From: Coriaria nepalensis
Taxonomy: Eukaryota > Streptophyta > Magnoliopsida > Cucurbitales > Coriariaceae
Reading direction: 5' to 3'
DNA length: 64,000 bases
Assembly: GCA_027186245.1 (NCBI GenBank)
Contig: CP114484.1
Span: forward strand, 3,546,501-3,610,500
Part shown: piece after piece, positions 12,848 to 29,261 of the stretch
Position numbering within the stretch: position 1 is the first letter of the stretch
Layout: every line of letters begins with the position of its first letter
Made by a program: the position numbers and the translations under genes
The notes under the pieces: generated by a model
Database searches by the model: none
Told to the model about the DNA's origin: nothing
The model's input: only the letters and a program-made list of their open reading frames with translations

Positions 12848-13622
12848 TTAAAATGGACCGACTCGCCCTATTTTGGGCCTGCTGAGCCGGCTCACTTTAA
12901 GCCCGACAAGTAAACCCAGCCCGGAATAAGTGCAATATGCTTCTCAAACCGGATCTAAGTATATATTTATTAAATAGGCTGAACTCGACCCAACTCTTTT
13001 TTTTTTAAACCGACCCAAATCTAAATAGTAAAAGTCTGATATAATCTGAGTCGGGCCTATTTTATCGGCTCTGAGCCCTCACTTCTAACGCATCTTGACT
13101 GATCAGGCGCCACTAACTCCGAAGATATGGGATAATCATGGGTGACCTCACACGAACTTACTCGGTAAAGGGTATGTTTAATATGAATAAATTTGTACAA
13201 CAATTAAAATTTACTATCTAGTGAAGATAGAATTAATGGATACATCGACCTCGGTGTGATAAGTAGTTTGTAAGGACTATATGACGTTAGGTTTTCTCTT
13301 GCTCACACGAAAATCATATCATTTTATTGTTAGGCTAACATGTGCAGTTGTATAATTAAGAGCGATTTTTAAAGTCAATAGTAGAAGATAATTAAGTTAT
13401 CTTTGGATAAATAATAATTATAATTATTATAAATACAAAAATATATATAAATTATAAATAATAATAATAATAATAATAATAAAACTCCTCGTCACTTGCT
13501 TTCATCGATCCCATTTATCTCCACCACCATCATACTCTGAAAATTTAACACGTAATATACACTTATAATCTCAAATAAATAATAATAAAGATTAATTGAA
13601 AAATCTAATTAAATTTAATTAC
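12771..13622. other. Intergenic with GGCCCG-rich repeat and ATT microsatellites
   Basis: An ATT repeat at about 12822-12848 precedes a GC-rich block at 12850-13085 (gggcctgctgagccggctca and similar) of the kind found inside plant nonautonomous hAT or SINE-like repeats; comparable blocks are at 1590-1680 and 33951-34137. An AAT repeat lies at about 13455-13483. The last 100 bases are 3' flank of the EG45-like gene. Confidence 0.5.
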
Positions 13623-14176
13623 TTACTGTTGAAATTCAATGTCGATGTGCTCAACTTCCGGTGAAGACGTATTGGTGATGGTATTGTAAGCCGTTTCCGA
13701 CAAAACCATTGTGCCGCTAAAACGGTTAATGGAATTAACGATCTTGATCTGAATCGTCTGACCAGGCATACACTTGTACGGTGTTGATGCGCTGATGCAC
13801 CTCACCAGATACTGCCTACCACACGATGCCCCATTATCCCATATCCCATCTGCTGCCGCTCCGAACAGATTGCTCGACGGAAATTGTGACTCGTCGCTAC
13901 CATAACAGTTCGTCGCTAAAGAATTTCAAAAGAAAGAAGAAAAAAGAAAAAAAAAAAAAAAGGAGGTTTTCATTTTAACAAAGTTAGGAGATGGACGCAG
14001 AAGGTGGTAGGGTTGAATGTAAATTCAGAAGTTTGAGAAGGGTACTTACGTAAATACGGAGGATGGTATTTAGCTGCGGTTCCTACATCGCCATGGGAGA
14101 AGAGGATGTGGTTTGAGACAAGGATGATAGATATGAGCAGCCATTGGAGGGGCTGTGGCGATGGAAATGGAAACAT
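13623..14176 (-). CDS. EG45-like / plant natriuretic peptide-like secreted protein, two exons
   Basis: Exons are 14176-14050 and 13915-13623 (420 bases, 139 residues plus TAA). Residues 1-29 are a signal peptide (hydrophobic WLLISIILV core) with likely cleavage before DVGTAAKY. The mature part has the barwin/expansin-domain-1-like fold signature of EG45/PNP proteins: GTAAKYHPPYLPTNCYG, then AAADGIWDNGASCGRQYLVRC, then TIQIKIVN. The family is apoplastic and small; PNP-A-like members affect water and ion homeostasis, but this activity cannot be read from sequence. Oddly, the usual KIVD-x-C-P...G-C stretch is replaced by KIVNSINRFSG, leaving four cysteines in the mature protein where six are common. 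The intron splits the codon in YLPTN. Family call is firm; function is open. Confidence 0.87.
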
Positions 14177-15723
14177 CTTTTTGCATAAAGTTGGTTGAAG
14201 AAGGATGTGGGTTGAATCAATTTTTTTGGCCCTCTTATTTTCACGCTTTTTCTATTTTAGTCCTTTTGTTTTGTATTGACTTTAATTTAATCCTTATATT
14301 ACCGCATCTTTCGGAATCACTTCCTCTTGTTAGTTTTTAATGTGTGATAGGAAAACTGAATACGCAAGGCCAGCCTCTGAATTCTCAACGCGGTTTTTTT
14401 TGTTTGGTTCCACAAATTGGAACCTTCCTTTGGAAAAATGGATTAAAATTTAATCAATTCAAATTTGGTAAGTACATAATATATAATTAAGAATAATAAT
14501 TATAATTATAATAAGATTTAATATAATCAGATATATACAAACCCTTCATGTTTCATTACGAATCCAAATGGACTCCAGCAAGATAACTTAGGGATAACAA
14601 ATTCCAGCCTCGCCCCACGTTGCGTAGTTGAGTTGATAAGTGTATAAACTAATTCTCGCTTTCATGTACGATCATTAATTTATTAATCATTCACGTTGAA
14701 TATTAGACCATTGACTCAATAATGATTTGAGTCCTGCAATTTCACTCATTGGAAGGCAAGGGGTGGGGGGGGGGGGGGGGGGGATGATTGTTAACCCACT
14801 TTGCTTCCAAGTCAACCGATCCCTGTCAAGAATGCGTGTGAAAGCCGCATGACATGGACCCATTTTATCAAAACGGGCTGAACTTTTTGGGCAGGTACAT
14901 TAAGAAGGTTCAACCCTCCTCTCATCCTCTTAAATAATTGAGTAAATTATATAGGACCTTAGTCAAATTATTAAAATTTATTTATTTATTTATTGAATTA
15001 AAATAAAAATAATCTTATATTATTACTTATATATATTTTTTATAAAAATAAAATAATTTTGTTTGAAGAAAAATCTAAAATAATATATACATAATAATTA
15101 ACTTTTATATTATAATTTAATACTAAAAATCTGAAAATATATAAACATACAATTAATTTTCACACCTACATTTATTACCAAAATATTTTAATATATTTTT
15201 AATATTTAAAAATTCTTCATATTTTTCAATAATAAAAAAGTTAATATTAAATTTTTTTATTTATAAATATCAATAATTTTTTTAATTTATTATTCACTGA
15301 AATAAGCCCACAGAATTACACAAGCGACATACTTTCATCAACCGATCCAAGCCAAGCTCAGTCCCTTTTTTTATTGCGATTGGCCCAATTTTAAATAGTA
15401 AAAAGCTAAGATGAACCAAACAGCCACACCTCTAGGTCTAACAATTTAATTCCTGTCAGATGACCAAATGAGGGTGTAGTTTGATTAGGTCTTACAATTT
15501 AATTAATGTCCGATGGCCAAATGAGAGTGTAGTTTGATTACGGGACCCACTTCAAGCATTTAGAAACATGATACTTCCCCTTTTTCATGCAGTTGAATAA
15601 CAGAAGATTCTATAAAGAAAAAAAACCACAAACCAACTAATCACTTTATAAAAGCTTGGTTTCTGGCCCATGCTTTGTTCGGAGAAAATGCATAACTTAG
15701 TTTAGTGCATGGGGATAAGGAAA
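14177..15723. other. Intergenic between the EG45-like gene and RPT6
   Basis: Promoter side of the EG45-like gene, then AT-rich DNA. Notable items are a G-run at 14761-14783 and a 53-base unit repeated twice at 15435-15540 (ggtctaacaatttaatt...). About 15600-15723 is the probable 3'UTR of RPT6. No gene supported. Confidence 0.5.
15435..15540. repeat. 53-base direct tandem repeat, two copies
   Basis: Two adjacent units sharing caatttaatt, gatgaccaaatga (second copy gatggccaaatga) and gtgtagtttgatta. No function apparent. Confidence 0.85.
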
Positions 15724-19784
<4,061 letters not shown>

Positions 19785-21423
19785 TACAAATCCTCTTGAG
19801 GCGTTAAGATTTCACTTTTTTGTTGAGTTGAGGTAGGAGATCCGTGAAATATTTTGGGAAATGTTGTTTCTTTCTATGATCTCAGTATCGAAGCTTTACT
19901 ACAATGGCCGACCTTTATCAGAGGTTGCTTGCGCTTCTGGAAAACAGACGATGAGGCGATGACACTGCCTTCAGCGTGTCAATGGGGCTGCCTTATGAAT
20001 AAGCCTCTTTGCATTCACAGTCGCTTCCCAGCCCGTAATTAGGCGGGCTTTATCTGATTTGGGCTTGGGGGGCTACACTAACGATATAAATAAGTGATGA
20101 ATCTATTCCACCCAATTTCAACGCTGCAACAGCTGACCCAGTAGTAGCTCCATTTGTACTGTATTTATTAGAGAGTTATTTACGATTTTAGTTAGTTTAA
20201 TTTTTATGAATTTACTCTTTGAATTAATATTTAAGACTATTATTAATATTAATTTTTTTAATCTCTTCGATCATTTTTTAAATCATCAAAACGGATGTAG
20301 AAAATATTAAACACGTCAATATAATTTAAATTGTAATACATAAAAATTTAAATTTTTAATAATATTATTTCAATCATAAAAAAAATTAAAATAATAAATT
20401 CAAACTAAATTAATTTTACCCTAGAAATTAATATATTTCAATTTTACTTTCCTTCATTTATTTCTTTTTTTTCATTGTTTTACCTCAATCCCAATTTGGA
20501 GCTCAAGCTCCATTAATGGAGTTCACACTCTAGATCAAAATCTGAAGCTCTCGAACTCCATTAATAGTCGAGTTACATATTTAGATCTGGAGCTTGAACT
20601 ACATTAATGGAGTTTGAGCTCCAAATTGAGCTTGGGGTGAAATAAGAAGATAATAACTTTTGAGATAAAAAAAACTATAATGAATAAAAATTAATTTTAG
20701 TCAAATTGATATTAATAATTTGGATTTATATGTGTCTAATTTAATATATGATGATATATTTAAAATTTGACACGTTAGTTTCGATAATTTAAAGATATTT
20801 AAATAGATTAAATAATTTGATTTTGTCGGATACTTATACATAACGAACCTATAAAAATTAAATTATATAAAAACTAAAAGAGTAATTAATAATCTTTCTT
20901 TAATTGATATTGATGAGAACTTCATATTAAAATGGGAAATAAAATAAGTGTAAACAAACAAATAAACTAATAAAGTATATATATATTGAATATATGTCGA
21001 TTGTCACCGATTAAGAAAAAATATTACATTTTAATTTTACCTTTCTTTGAAATTGACAATCGTTTTGGTAAAGCAAAATCATATTATGACACGTGCTGTA
21101 TAGCAGTTGGGTTAACGAACAAAATCAAAAGTTAACTTAAAGTTATGCTGGTCAAATTTTGGTAACGAAGTCGGCCGATGTGACATATTTGACTCCAGGT
21201 ATTTCAAGAATATTGTTTATACAGTTTAAGCATGCCGAAGAAAACTGGAGCAGATTAATGACATGGCGAATCAATTGGTAAGGAGTGAATGATGGAAGGA
21301 ATATATGGATTTAGGAAGAAGATGACGACGGATGTCGTGTTGTTTGAATGAAGTTTTTTTCATTGAAAATCTTGGATTGAAAGAGAATTTATGAAATATT
21401 CTGCAACAAAATAGAAGTATGAG
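19785..21423. other. RPT6 promoter side, foldback repeat and intergenic DNA
   Basis: About 19785-20000 holds 5'UTR and promoter of RPT6 (minus strand). The remainder is a foldback structure at 20165-20905 and AT-rich DNA up to the copia element. No other gene is supported. Confidence 0.5.
20165..20905. mobile_element. Foldback/MITE-like element with long inverted repeats
   Basis: The centre has arms of about 27 bases with one mismatch: caatttggagctcaagctcc... at 20494-20520 against its inverse at 20613-20640. Outside these, the left flank (20165-20480) and the reverse complement of the right flank (20645-20905) stay recognisably similar (ttagtttttat/ttagtttaattttta, tttaatct.tt, aacacgtcaa/aacgtgtcaa). 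No coding capacity. The precise termini and target-site duplication were not resolved. Confidence 0.5.
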
Positions 21424-24400
21424 TATCAGAGCAAGAGTGAGAAAATTGATTTTCTTTCGTTTTCCCGCTTACAAAATAAACTCCCCCTTATGTTTTCTCT
21501 CACGATTCATAATCAGTTCTTGATCAATTTCCTTCGTTTCTTCACAGACCTATCTATATTTGTCTCAATTTTATAGATTTACATTTAATTTGTTAACTGA
21601 TGTCATCTTCGACTTTTACATAGAATACAGGATTTCGTCCATTATGAACGCTAGAGAATCTCCTCCAGTTGATCCTTATCTTCATCTATTACCTACGATT
21701 GATCCTACTTCACAATTATACATTCACTTAGCAGACACTCAAGGGTTAATGCTTTTTTCATATGTTCTTATTTGTAGCGAGAATTATGGAAGTTGGAATC
21801 ATTCAATGCGTTTTACTCTTCTCTCCAAAAACAAATTAGGTTTTGTTATTAGATAATTTCTTAAGCCAAAGGCAGATTCTTAAGCCAATGGGCAAGATGC
21901 AACGCAATACTATATTCTTGGATATTAAATTCAATTTCTATAGAACTGACTAGGAGTGCAATTTTTGCTTCGTATGTAAAATTGGTGTGGGAAGATCTAC
22001 AAGTGTGTTATAACAAGGTCAATGGATCTCTAATTTATGCTATCCAGAAAGAAATTGCAACTTTATGTCAAGGTAATTCATCTATTTCGAGCTATTACAC
22101 AAAGATTAAGTCGCTTTGGGATGAATTGGCAACCTTGGTTACTCTTCTAAATAGTAAATGTCCTACTGATATGGCTTATGCTCAAATTAATCAACAAAGG
22201 AAGTTAATGCAATTTTTAGTGGGATTGAATGAGAGTTATTTTGCAGAGCATAGTAATATCCCTGATGAGAGTTCCACTTCTAACAGTCAACAAAGCCTCC
22301 TCGATGATTAACGAAGAAGAAGGGAATAGGATTGTAGCCTCTAAGAATTATATTCAGAATAATGTCTATATTGAAACCACGGCTATGTATAGCGATTCCT
22401 TTGGTAAGAATCAAGTATGGAAATTCAATCAAAATAATAAGCATCCAAAATGTAAATATTGTCATGTATTGGGCCATAAGAAAGTTACTTGTTACAAGCT
22501 ATTTGGATATCCTCCTAGTCACAAGTTGCATAAGGCTAAGTCAGAAAATTTTAGGCTTCTAATAATACACAAGCAAATTCATACACTTCTAAAGTGTTTC
22601 CATTACAGCTTATTCAGGATCAGCAAGCTCAGATTTTTAAGTTTCTTGGATAAGGCGCCCATCCTTAAACTGCACATGATCAAGTTTCCAACTTTGTAGG
22701 TACTTATACCTCTTTACTAAGTACTCAAAATGATGATAATTGAATTATTGATTTTGGTGCAACATGTCATATGACATATAACTTTAAAGCATCAATTTCT
22801 CCCATTTCATGTCATCATGATCCGCTTCTATTAAATTGTCAAATGGTTTGGAAACTCGGGTTACTCATGTAGGATCAGTTCAGATTTCACCTCATATAGT
22901 TTTGTCCAATGTCTTGTTTGTGCTAGATTTTCATTACAATCTTTTGTCTGTTTCTCAACTCTGCTCATAGAATAAAGTCACTGTGACATTCTATACCTAT
23001 TTTTTTTTTTTTTTGCATATTTTAGGACCAATGGATTGGACATGCAATGGGGATTGGTAGAATGAAGCACAGACTTTATCGATTTCTTTCCTCATGTTCT
23101 TCTTTTGTTCCTTCATCTTCTGTTTCTTCTAAACAAATTGCTCCTAATATAAACCAATGTAATTCGAGTTCGACTGCTATAATTAATTCAATCAAATCTG
23201 ACTCACATCCTTGGAATAGTCGTTTTGGACATGCTTCATATTCTAAACTTTATCTCATTCCCGAACTTTCAGCATTTGTTCGCCTTCATGGTTTGCATAA
23301 TTGTGTTATTTGTCCATTAGCCAAACAAGCTAGGCATCCATTTCTAAATAGTACATTTGTGTCTTCTCATGCTTTTGAACTTGTGTATGTTGATCTTTGG
23401 GGACCATAACGTGTTACTAATCATAATGGGGCACAATTGTTTCTTACAATCGTGGATGATTTCACTAAAGCAACATCGAAAATTATTCTTCAATATAAAT
23501 CTGATACAGTTTTTAACCTGAAGTCCTTCATTACTGTGGTTCACACTCAAATACTTTATTCTGTCAAGGTCATTCTTAGTGATAATGGTACCGAGTTCCT
23601 CAATTCTACTTTGTCTTCCTTTATGTCCTCTTAAGGGATTATTCACCAAACTTATTGTGCTTACACACCTCAGCAAAATGGCGTAGTTAAGCGCAAGCAT
23701 AAATATATTCTTGATATTGCTAGAGCTGTAAGAATTCATTCACATTTACTGGCTCAGTTTTGGGGGGAGTGTATCCTTACGACTACTTATCTCATTAATA
23801 GACTTCCTTATTCTTCTAACAATCCCAAGTCTCCCTTTGAGCTTCTCTTTCATAAAAAACTTGAGATTTCTCATCTCAAGACATTTGGTTGCCTTTACTT
23901 TGTTAAGACTTTAGATACCACTGATAAGTTTGTTGCTCGGTTACTTGTGTGTTCATGGGTTATTCTTTGACACATAAGGGATTTAAAGTTTATAACGTTG
24001 ATTTAGCTTCCTTTATAGTTAGTCGAGATGTCATTTTCTATGAAGATTCTTTCCATTGTAAGAATGTTTCAGACACGTCCATCTTTCTGGTAGAGTCCAC
24101 CTTTAACTTTACTGATGATGACATTGATTTTCCTGTTTTTGTGTCTCATTGCTCTCCGCCACTTTCTTCTCCATCTTTAGATAAGGATTCTTTCTCTTTA
24201 TCTAATGCTTCCTCTCCTAGTAATGACATAATCACTATGCCTTCTAATTCTTGTCTTAGACATTCTTCTTGGTCTGTTGAGCAACCAGTATAGTCTAAAG
24301 ATTATATATTTCCTGGTCAATCTTCTCACTTTGTTCATAAGTCTGTCAAATACCCTATTTCTCATGTACTTGTGCATTCTCATTTCTCATTACCATATCA

Positions 24401-26025
24401 GTGTCTTCTTGGTAATCTCTCTACTTTTTCTGAGCCTACTTCCTATCATGAGGCAATTAAAGATCCATGGTAGACAGATGCTATGAATTGTGAGGTTCAA
24501 GCTTGAGAGAAAAATGGTACATGGACTTTAGCTCACTTTCCTCATAGCAAAAAAACTGTAGGTTATCATTGAGTCTATAAAGTTAAGTTGAACTCAGATG
24601 CTAAAGTTGAGAGATTCAAAGCTTACCTAGTTGCAAAGGGGTATACACAAAAGGTGGGCATTGATTTCAAGGATACCTTTTCTCCTATTATTAAGATTGT
24701 TACTGTTTGGTGTATTTTGGCTATTATTGCTGCCTCAAATTGGTCTATTTTCCAATTGAACATTAATAATGCTTTTTTGTAAGGTGACTTACATGAAGAA
24801 ATTATATGCAGCTGCCACAAGGATATAGTTCTTAGGGGGAGACTAGGGTGTGCAGACTTCACAAGTTTCTTTATGGTTTGAGACAAACATTGGAATCATA
24901 AATATACCTCTGCTCTTCTTCTACATGGTTTTGTTCAATCCATGCACGATTATTCCCTTTTCACTAAGACAGTTGACAGTTGGTTCCACATTTACAGTGC
25001 TTCTTCTTTATGTCGATGATGTTCTTCTTACTAGGAATGATTTGGGTGTTATTTCTAATGCTAAACAAATTCTTCATTCTTGTTTTTCTGTCAAAGATTT
25101 GGGTCCCATGAAGTTATTTCTTGGTATTGAAGTTGCACGCAATGCTTTAGGTATATGTCTTACACAACGCAAGTACACTTTGGAACTTCTTACAGATACA
25201 GGTTTGTTAGCTTCCAAAGACTTATTGGTCGAATGATTTACCTTACCATGACATGACCTGATATCAGTTTTTCTATCTAGATTCTTAGTCAGTATATGCA
25301 GTAGCCTAAACGGTCGCATTATGATGCTGCCCTTCGTGTCTTATGCTATGTCAAGAATAATCCTGGGTTAGGATTATTTTTGAGTTCTTCTTCCACTCTT
25401 ACTTTGGATGCATATTGTGATGCCAATTGGGCATCTTGCCAAATGACTAGGAGAAGTGTTACAGGTTATTTGATTAAACTTGGGTCTTCTTTAGTTTCTT
25501 GGAAAACTAAGAAGTAGGTTACCATTTTCAAGTCCTCCATTGAGAGTAAGTATCGTGCTATGGCGTTTACTTGTGAATTACTTGGCTGTTGGGTTTGTTG
25601 TCTGATTTGTAGATTTCTACCCTTACTCCTGTTCTGCTGCACTGTGATAGTTCATCTGCTCGTCAAATTGCTACCAATCCCATTTTTCATTAGTGTACAA
25701 AGCATATTGACATTGATTGTCATGTTGTGCAAGAGAGATTTATGAATGGAGCTATTCAATTACTTCCTATTTCCACCATCGATCAACCAACTAACATTTT
25801 AACAAAGGCTTTGTCTAAGCATCAATCAACATGATTTTCTTCTTAGCAAGTTGGGAGTTCTCAATATCTTACCCTCCACCTTGAGGGAGAGTATTAGGAA
25901 ATCAATATAGTTCAGGGATTTCCTTGTAATTTCCCTAGTTAGTTAGTTATCCTTACTAACTATATATATCATTCTAATTAGCTCATCATTAATTAATGAA
26001 AGATATTTCTCTCTCTCTTTGTGCC
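21424..26025 (+). mobile_element. Ty1/copia retrotransposon, nearly full domain order, inactivated
   Basis: Order seen: primer-binding-like tatcagagc at 21424-21432; gag with DPYLHLLPTIDP and LLSKNKLGF (21644-22300); CCHC zinc knuckle CKYCHVLGHKKVTC at 22451-22492; protease IDFGATCHMT at about 22745 (normally D-S/T-G, here D-F-G); pre-integrase and integrase (23047-24060; SDNGTEF, TPQQNG, FWGECILTTTYLINRLP); reverse transcriptase (24560-25260; LLYVDDVLLTRND); RNase H (25340-25850; YCDANWASC); a purine tract ttgagggaga at 25881; then 3' LTR sequence from about 25892 (tattaggaaatcaatata). Stops and frameshifts occur in every domain. I could not match a 5' LTR by eye, so it may be lost. It separates RPT6 from the KCS gene. 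Confidence 0.88.
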
Positions 26026-27042
26026 TAACTGACAGTATGACTATGAGGGTGGAACTTGCAGCTTAAGTCGTGATTACGTGAGGAATGTGAGTGATAGTTG
26101 CCAACGAATAGTGGATGCGAGAAAGTTGTCCCGTCTCCAAGTATGTCTGAAGAACAACCCACGTTGTCAGACTAACTAAACGTTCAGATAGCTAAGTTAG
26201 CCGAGAATGTTTAGTGACATCGGTATGTGATGTATATTATCCTATATTCTTTTTTTTAAACCCATAAGTAGATAACTTTATTAAGAGGAGAAAAAACAAA
26301 TTATAACCTGATATAAGGAATCTCTGACTTATTATCCTATAAATAAATTTTCATAGAACGGAAGGGAAAGCTCATACGTTTAAGTCAATTGCACTATATG
26401 CTTCAACACTCCGTGCATTCTCAAAATTGAACCATTCTTCCTGACATTTCATCGAACACCTAAAGGGCGCAACCAGAACCTCTAACTTTACCATAAACTA
26501 AGAGGAGCTTCATTCTATTTTATCCCCTTTTTCACTGGTCACTATTTGGCTTGCCAAATCAAAAAGCACCATCAAGTGACTTTTCATCTTTGATTACTCA
26601 TTTACAACGCATAGTTGTGTTAATGATGATGCCTACTAAAATGGGCGGAAAATTATTTCCTGTTCTTGCTACCATAAAAGCGTAAGACAATAAAATCAGA
26701 GAGAACACGAGAAAATCATCAAATTTGAATCATTATACACCATTTCATTGCAACAACAGAAGAAGATTACAGCTAAAGATTAAATAGTTACCAAGTTTAC
26801 AGCTTCAATCATCTAGATAAGCCCGAAGTTACGAAGCTGTTAGAACATCATAATCAAATTTCGAGGGAACTCTCCTCGCATTTCACAGTACACCAAGGAA
26901 TACCTTACGTGCAATCCCCATATTCACTGTGATATCTTAATAAACAATTAAATCACCATGAACAGCTGAAAAAATGGTTTCAAAACCCAAATTAACAAGA
27001 ACAAGAATCCCCACCAAAACAGCCCAAATTAATCGATAAGCT
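26026..27042. other. Intergenic and 3'UTR of the KCS gene
   Basis: No ORF with recognisable similarity. Roughly 26750-27042 is the likely 3'UTR of the minus-strand KCS gene. Between it and the copia 3' LTR there is only anonymous sequence. Confidence 0.45.
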
Positions 27043-28575
27043 CTAAATGGACAAAACCTTTGGAACTTCTATTGGAAATTCATGGATCTCATCCATCCAT
27101 GGGCTCTTTTCTTTTGCCGGGTTAATGGTCTTTAAAGCCTTCCAAACCGCACTATTACATTTAAATCCCGAACCAAATGCAATTTGCCAGGTTCTATCTC
27201 CTTTCTTGATCCTACCCTTAGCTTCTGTATAAGCCAGTTCATACCAAAGAGAACTACTTGAGGTGTTACCAAATCGGTAAAGTGTCATCCTTGAAGGTTC
27301 CATATGCCAGTCAGAAAGCTGCAAGTTCTTTTCCAATTCGTCCAGAACAGCTCTACCTCCAGCATGAATGCAGAAATGTTCAAAAGCTAGTTTAAAGTCA
27401 GGAATATAAGGCTTAATCTTCTTCTTGAAAATTTTCTTCCCAACCAAGGTAGAAAAGAAAAGGAGTTGTTCAGACATTGGTAGAACAAGAGGCCCAAGTG
27501 TAGTAATGTTTGTTTTTAAAGCATCTCCAGCAACAGCCATCAAATCTTTAGATAAAGTAACACCAATCTTACCATTCGAGTCTTCCTCTTGTGTAACACA
27601 GCTAAAGCATTTATCATCTGCACCCTTGTGAGTCCGGACAGTGTGTACCAACTGATATTTTGATCTTCTTCTGTCAGACCTTTTGTTTGATAAAAGTATT
27701 GCAGCTCCTCCCATTCGGAATAAGCAATTGGAAACGAGCTTTGATCTATCATTTCCAAAGTACCAGTTCAAGGTGATGTTCTCCATGCTGACTACAAGAG
27801 CATAGGAATTTGGATGGACTTGAAGAAGCTGCTTGGCTAGATCGATGGAGATTAGACCTGCACTGCAACCCATCCCACCAAGATTGTAGCTCACAATATT
27901 CCCTCTAAGCTTGTAGTGATTGATAACCATTGCAGAAAGAGACGGGGTTGGGTTAAACAAGCTACAATTGACAACCAGGATTCCAATGTCCTTTGGCTTA
28001 ACTGATGTCTTAGCAAAAAGCTCATCAATGGCACCATACATGACAGCTTCAGCTTCCTTTCTAGCTTCTTTCATTGATGGGTTTGGAGGAATATTAAGGA
28101 CAGCCTCAGGAAGGTAAGTTTTCTCCCCAAGGCCAGATCTCTCAAGAATCTTACGCTGGAACTCAAGATTCTCCTCCGTAAAGGTTCCTGTCATCCTAGA
28201 TTGATACATGAAAATTCTTTTGGTACATCTCCTAGATTCATCAGGCTTGTAGCAGGAGAAATTGACTAGGTAAACAGGGCGGGGGCGGGTAAGAAAGTAA
28301 AGGGTGGATAAGAATACAAGGAGAGTTGAACACAATATCACGGAAATCAGATTGTATTGGAGATGGATCCAAAGATCATGGAGATCATGGAGAGAGAAGG
28401 TTGAGATCTGGGCTGCAATTACAACTAGCAGAGGTGAAAGGAAAAGATACATTCCATGGGTTATGAGGTAATGGTAACCGAGCTTCACGTACTTGAGCTT
28501 GATCGACTTTTTGAAATCAGGGAGCTTTCGCACTGAGGGTGAGATTAAAGGAGTATTCAGCGTTGGCTCTGTCAT
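27043..28575 (-). CDS. KCS11: 3-ketoacyl-CoA synthase, KCS11-like
   Basis: Single uninterrupted exon, 510 residues plus stop, matching the family's usual length. KCS enzymes condense malonyl-CoA with long-chain acyl-CoA at the ER as the rate-setting step of very-long-chain fatty acid elongation (cuticular wax, suberin, sphingolipids). Two N-terminal membrane segments lie at about 42-60 and 73-96, followed by the FAE1/CUT1 domain. The catalytic triad is visible: Cys237 in [10 protein letters not shown], His404 in HFCIHAGG and Asn437 in RFGNTSSSS. The N-terminus [20 protein letters not shown] and C-terminus [15 protein letters not shown] match the KCS11 subgroup as I recall it. The chosen start is MTEPTL at 28575; an in-frame ATG 24 codons upstream (28647) adds an odd FFFFNYNF stretch and lies inside a probable 5'UTR intron, so I reject it. 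The KCS11 assignment is from memory of the family, not an alignment. Confidence 0.93.
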   Translation of the reverse strand: MTEPTLNTPLISPSVRKLPDFKKSIKLKYVKLGYHYLITHGMYLFLSPLLVVIAAQISTFSLHDLHDLWIHLQYNLISVILCSTLLVFLSTLYFLTRPRPVYLVNFSCYKPDESRRCTKRIFMYQSRMTGTFTEENLEFQRKILERSGLGEKTYLPEAVLNIPPNPSMKEARKEAEAVMYGAIDELFAKTSVKPKDIGILVVNCSLFNPTPSLSAMVINHYKLRGNIVSYNLGGMGCSAGLISIDLAKQLLQVHPNSYALVVSMENITLNWYFGNDRSKLVSNCLFRMGGAAILLSNKRSDRRRSKYQLVHTVRTHKGADDKCFSCVTQEEDSNGKIGVTLSKDLMAVAGDALKTNITTLGPLVLPMSEQLLFFSTLVGKKIFKKKIKPYIPDFKLAFEHFCIHAGGRAVLDELEKNLQLSDWHMEPSRMTLYRFGNTSSSSLWYELAYTEAKGRIKKGDRTWQIAFGSGFKCNSAVWKALKTINPAKEKSPWMDEIHEFPIEVPKVLSI

Positions 28576-28582
28576 TTTCTCC

Positions 28583-29110
28583 CTGATTGATAGTGAATAA
28601 AACAAGTTCAAAAAATTATAATTAAAAAAAAAAAAGCCTTCATACATATGTTGTGAGCAAATTAACAGTGAAGTAATAATGATTCAGAGCTAAATACTTT
28701 CTCATTTCAATAATTGAAATACCTTCGATTCTCTCATTTTCGTGGAAAGATGATTCTAATTCCATATACAAAGAGAAACAGAGAAAGATTTTTAAATTTT
28801 TAAATACATTCATAAGTTGTAAAAAATATAAGCCATACGCTAATCTTCTATCAGATTCCTCATCTAGAACCATATTTCACATTGACACGACAGCTAAATC
28901 AAATCATAATTCCACAAAGAAACCAAGACTCTAGATCAAGGATTAAAAAATCCCTATCGCGGATTCAAATTCGTCAAGTGCATGAATTGTCAAATTTCTA
29001 ATTAAATCAACCACAAAAAAAAAAAGAGACTATATGTCAAATCTCAATGCGCGCATTCAACAATTTCAAGTTGAACAAAGCAAAATCCAGATCCAGACCA
29101 GAAAACTCAC
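28583..29110 (-). other. Probable 5'UTR intron of the KCS gene
   Basis: On the minus strand a strong donor AG|GTGAGT lies at 29112-29105, and a pyrimidine-rich acceptor (TCAATCAG|GGAG) falls only 7 bases before the start codon, ending at 28583. The enclosed 528 bases are AT-rich and non-coding. This would place a leader exon at 29111 to about 29222. Inferred from splice signals only. Confidence 0.65.
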
Positions 29111-29251
29111 CTAGATATCAGATCGTATGGCAGATCGCAGCCCGCTTGAGAAGCGCCAGAGGGAGATAGAGGGTGAAGAAGTAATTTGGAAAGTGAAAAA
29201 GAAGAAACGGAATTAACTATAAATAAGAGGAAATAATAAGGAAGAAATATA

Positions 29252-29261
29252 TATTTATATA
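29252..29261 (-). promoter_or_regulatory. Putative TATA box of the KCS gene
   Basis: Minus-strand TATATAAATA lies upstream of the proposed leader exon; transcription would start near 29220. The region just upstream is GAA/CTT-rich. There is no independent evidence. Confidence 0.4.

Noticed and set aside
28576..28647. Upstream in-frame ATG extending the KCS by 24 residues
   Set aside because: Lies beyond a good splice acceptor, encodes [12 protein letters not shown] sequence, and family members start near MTEP.
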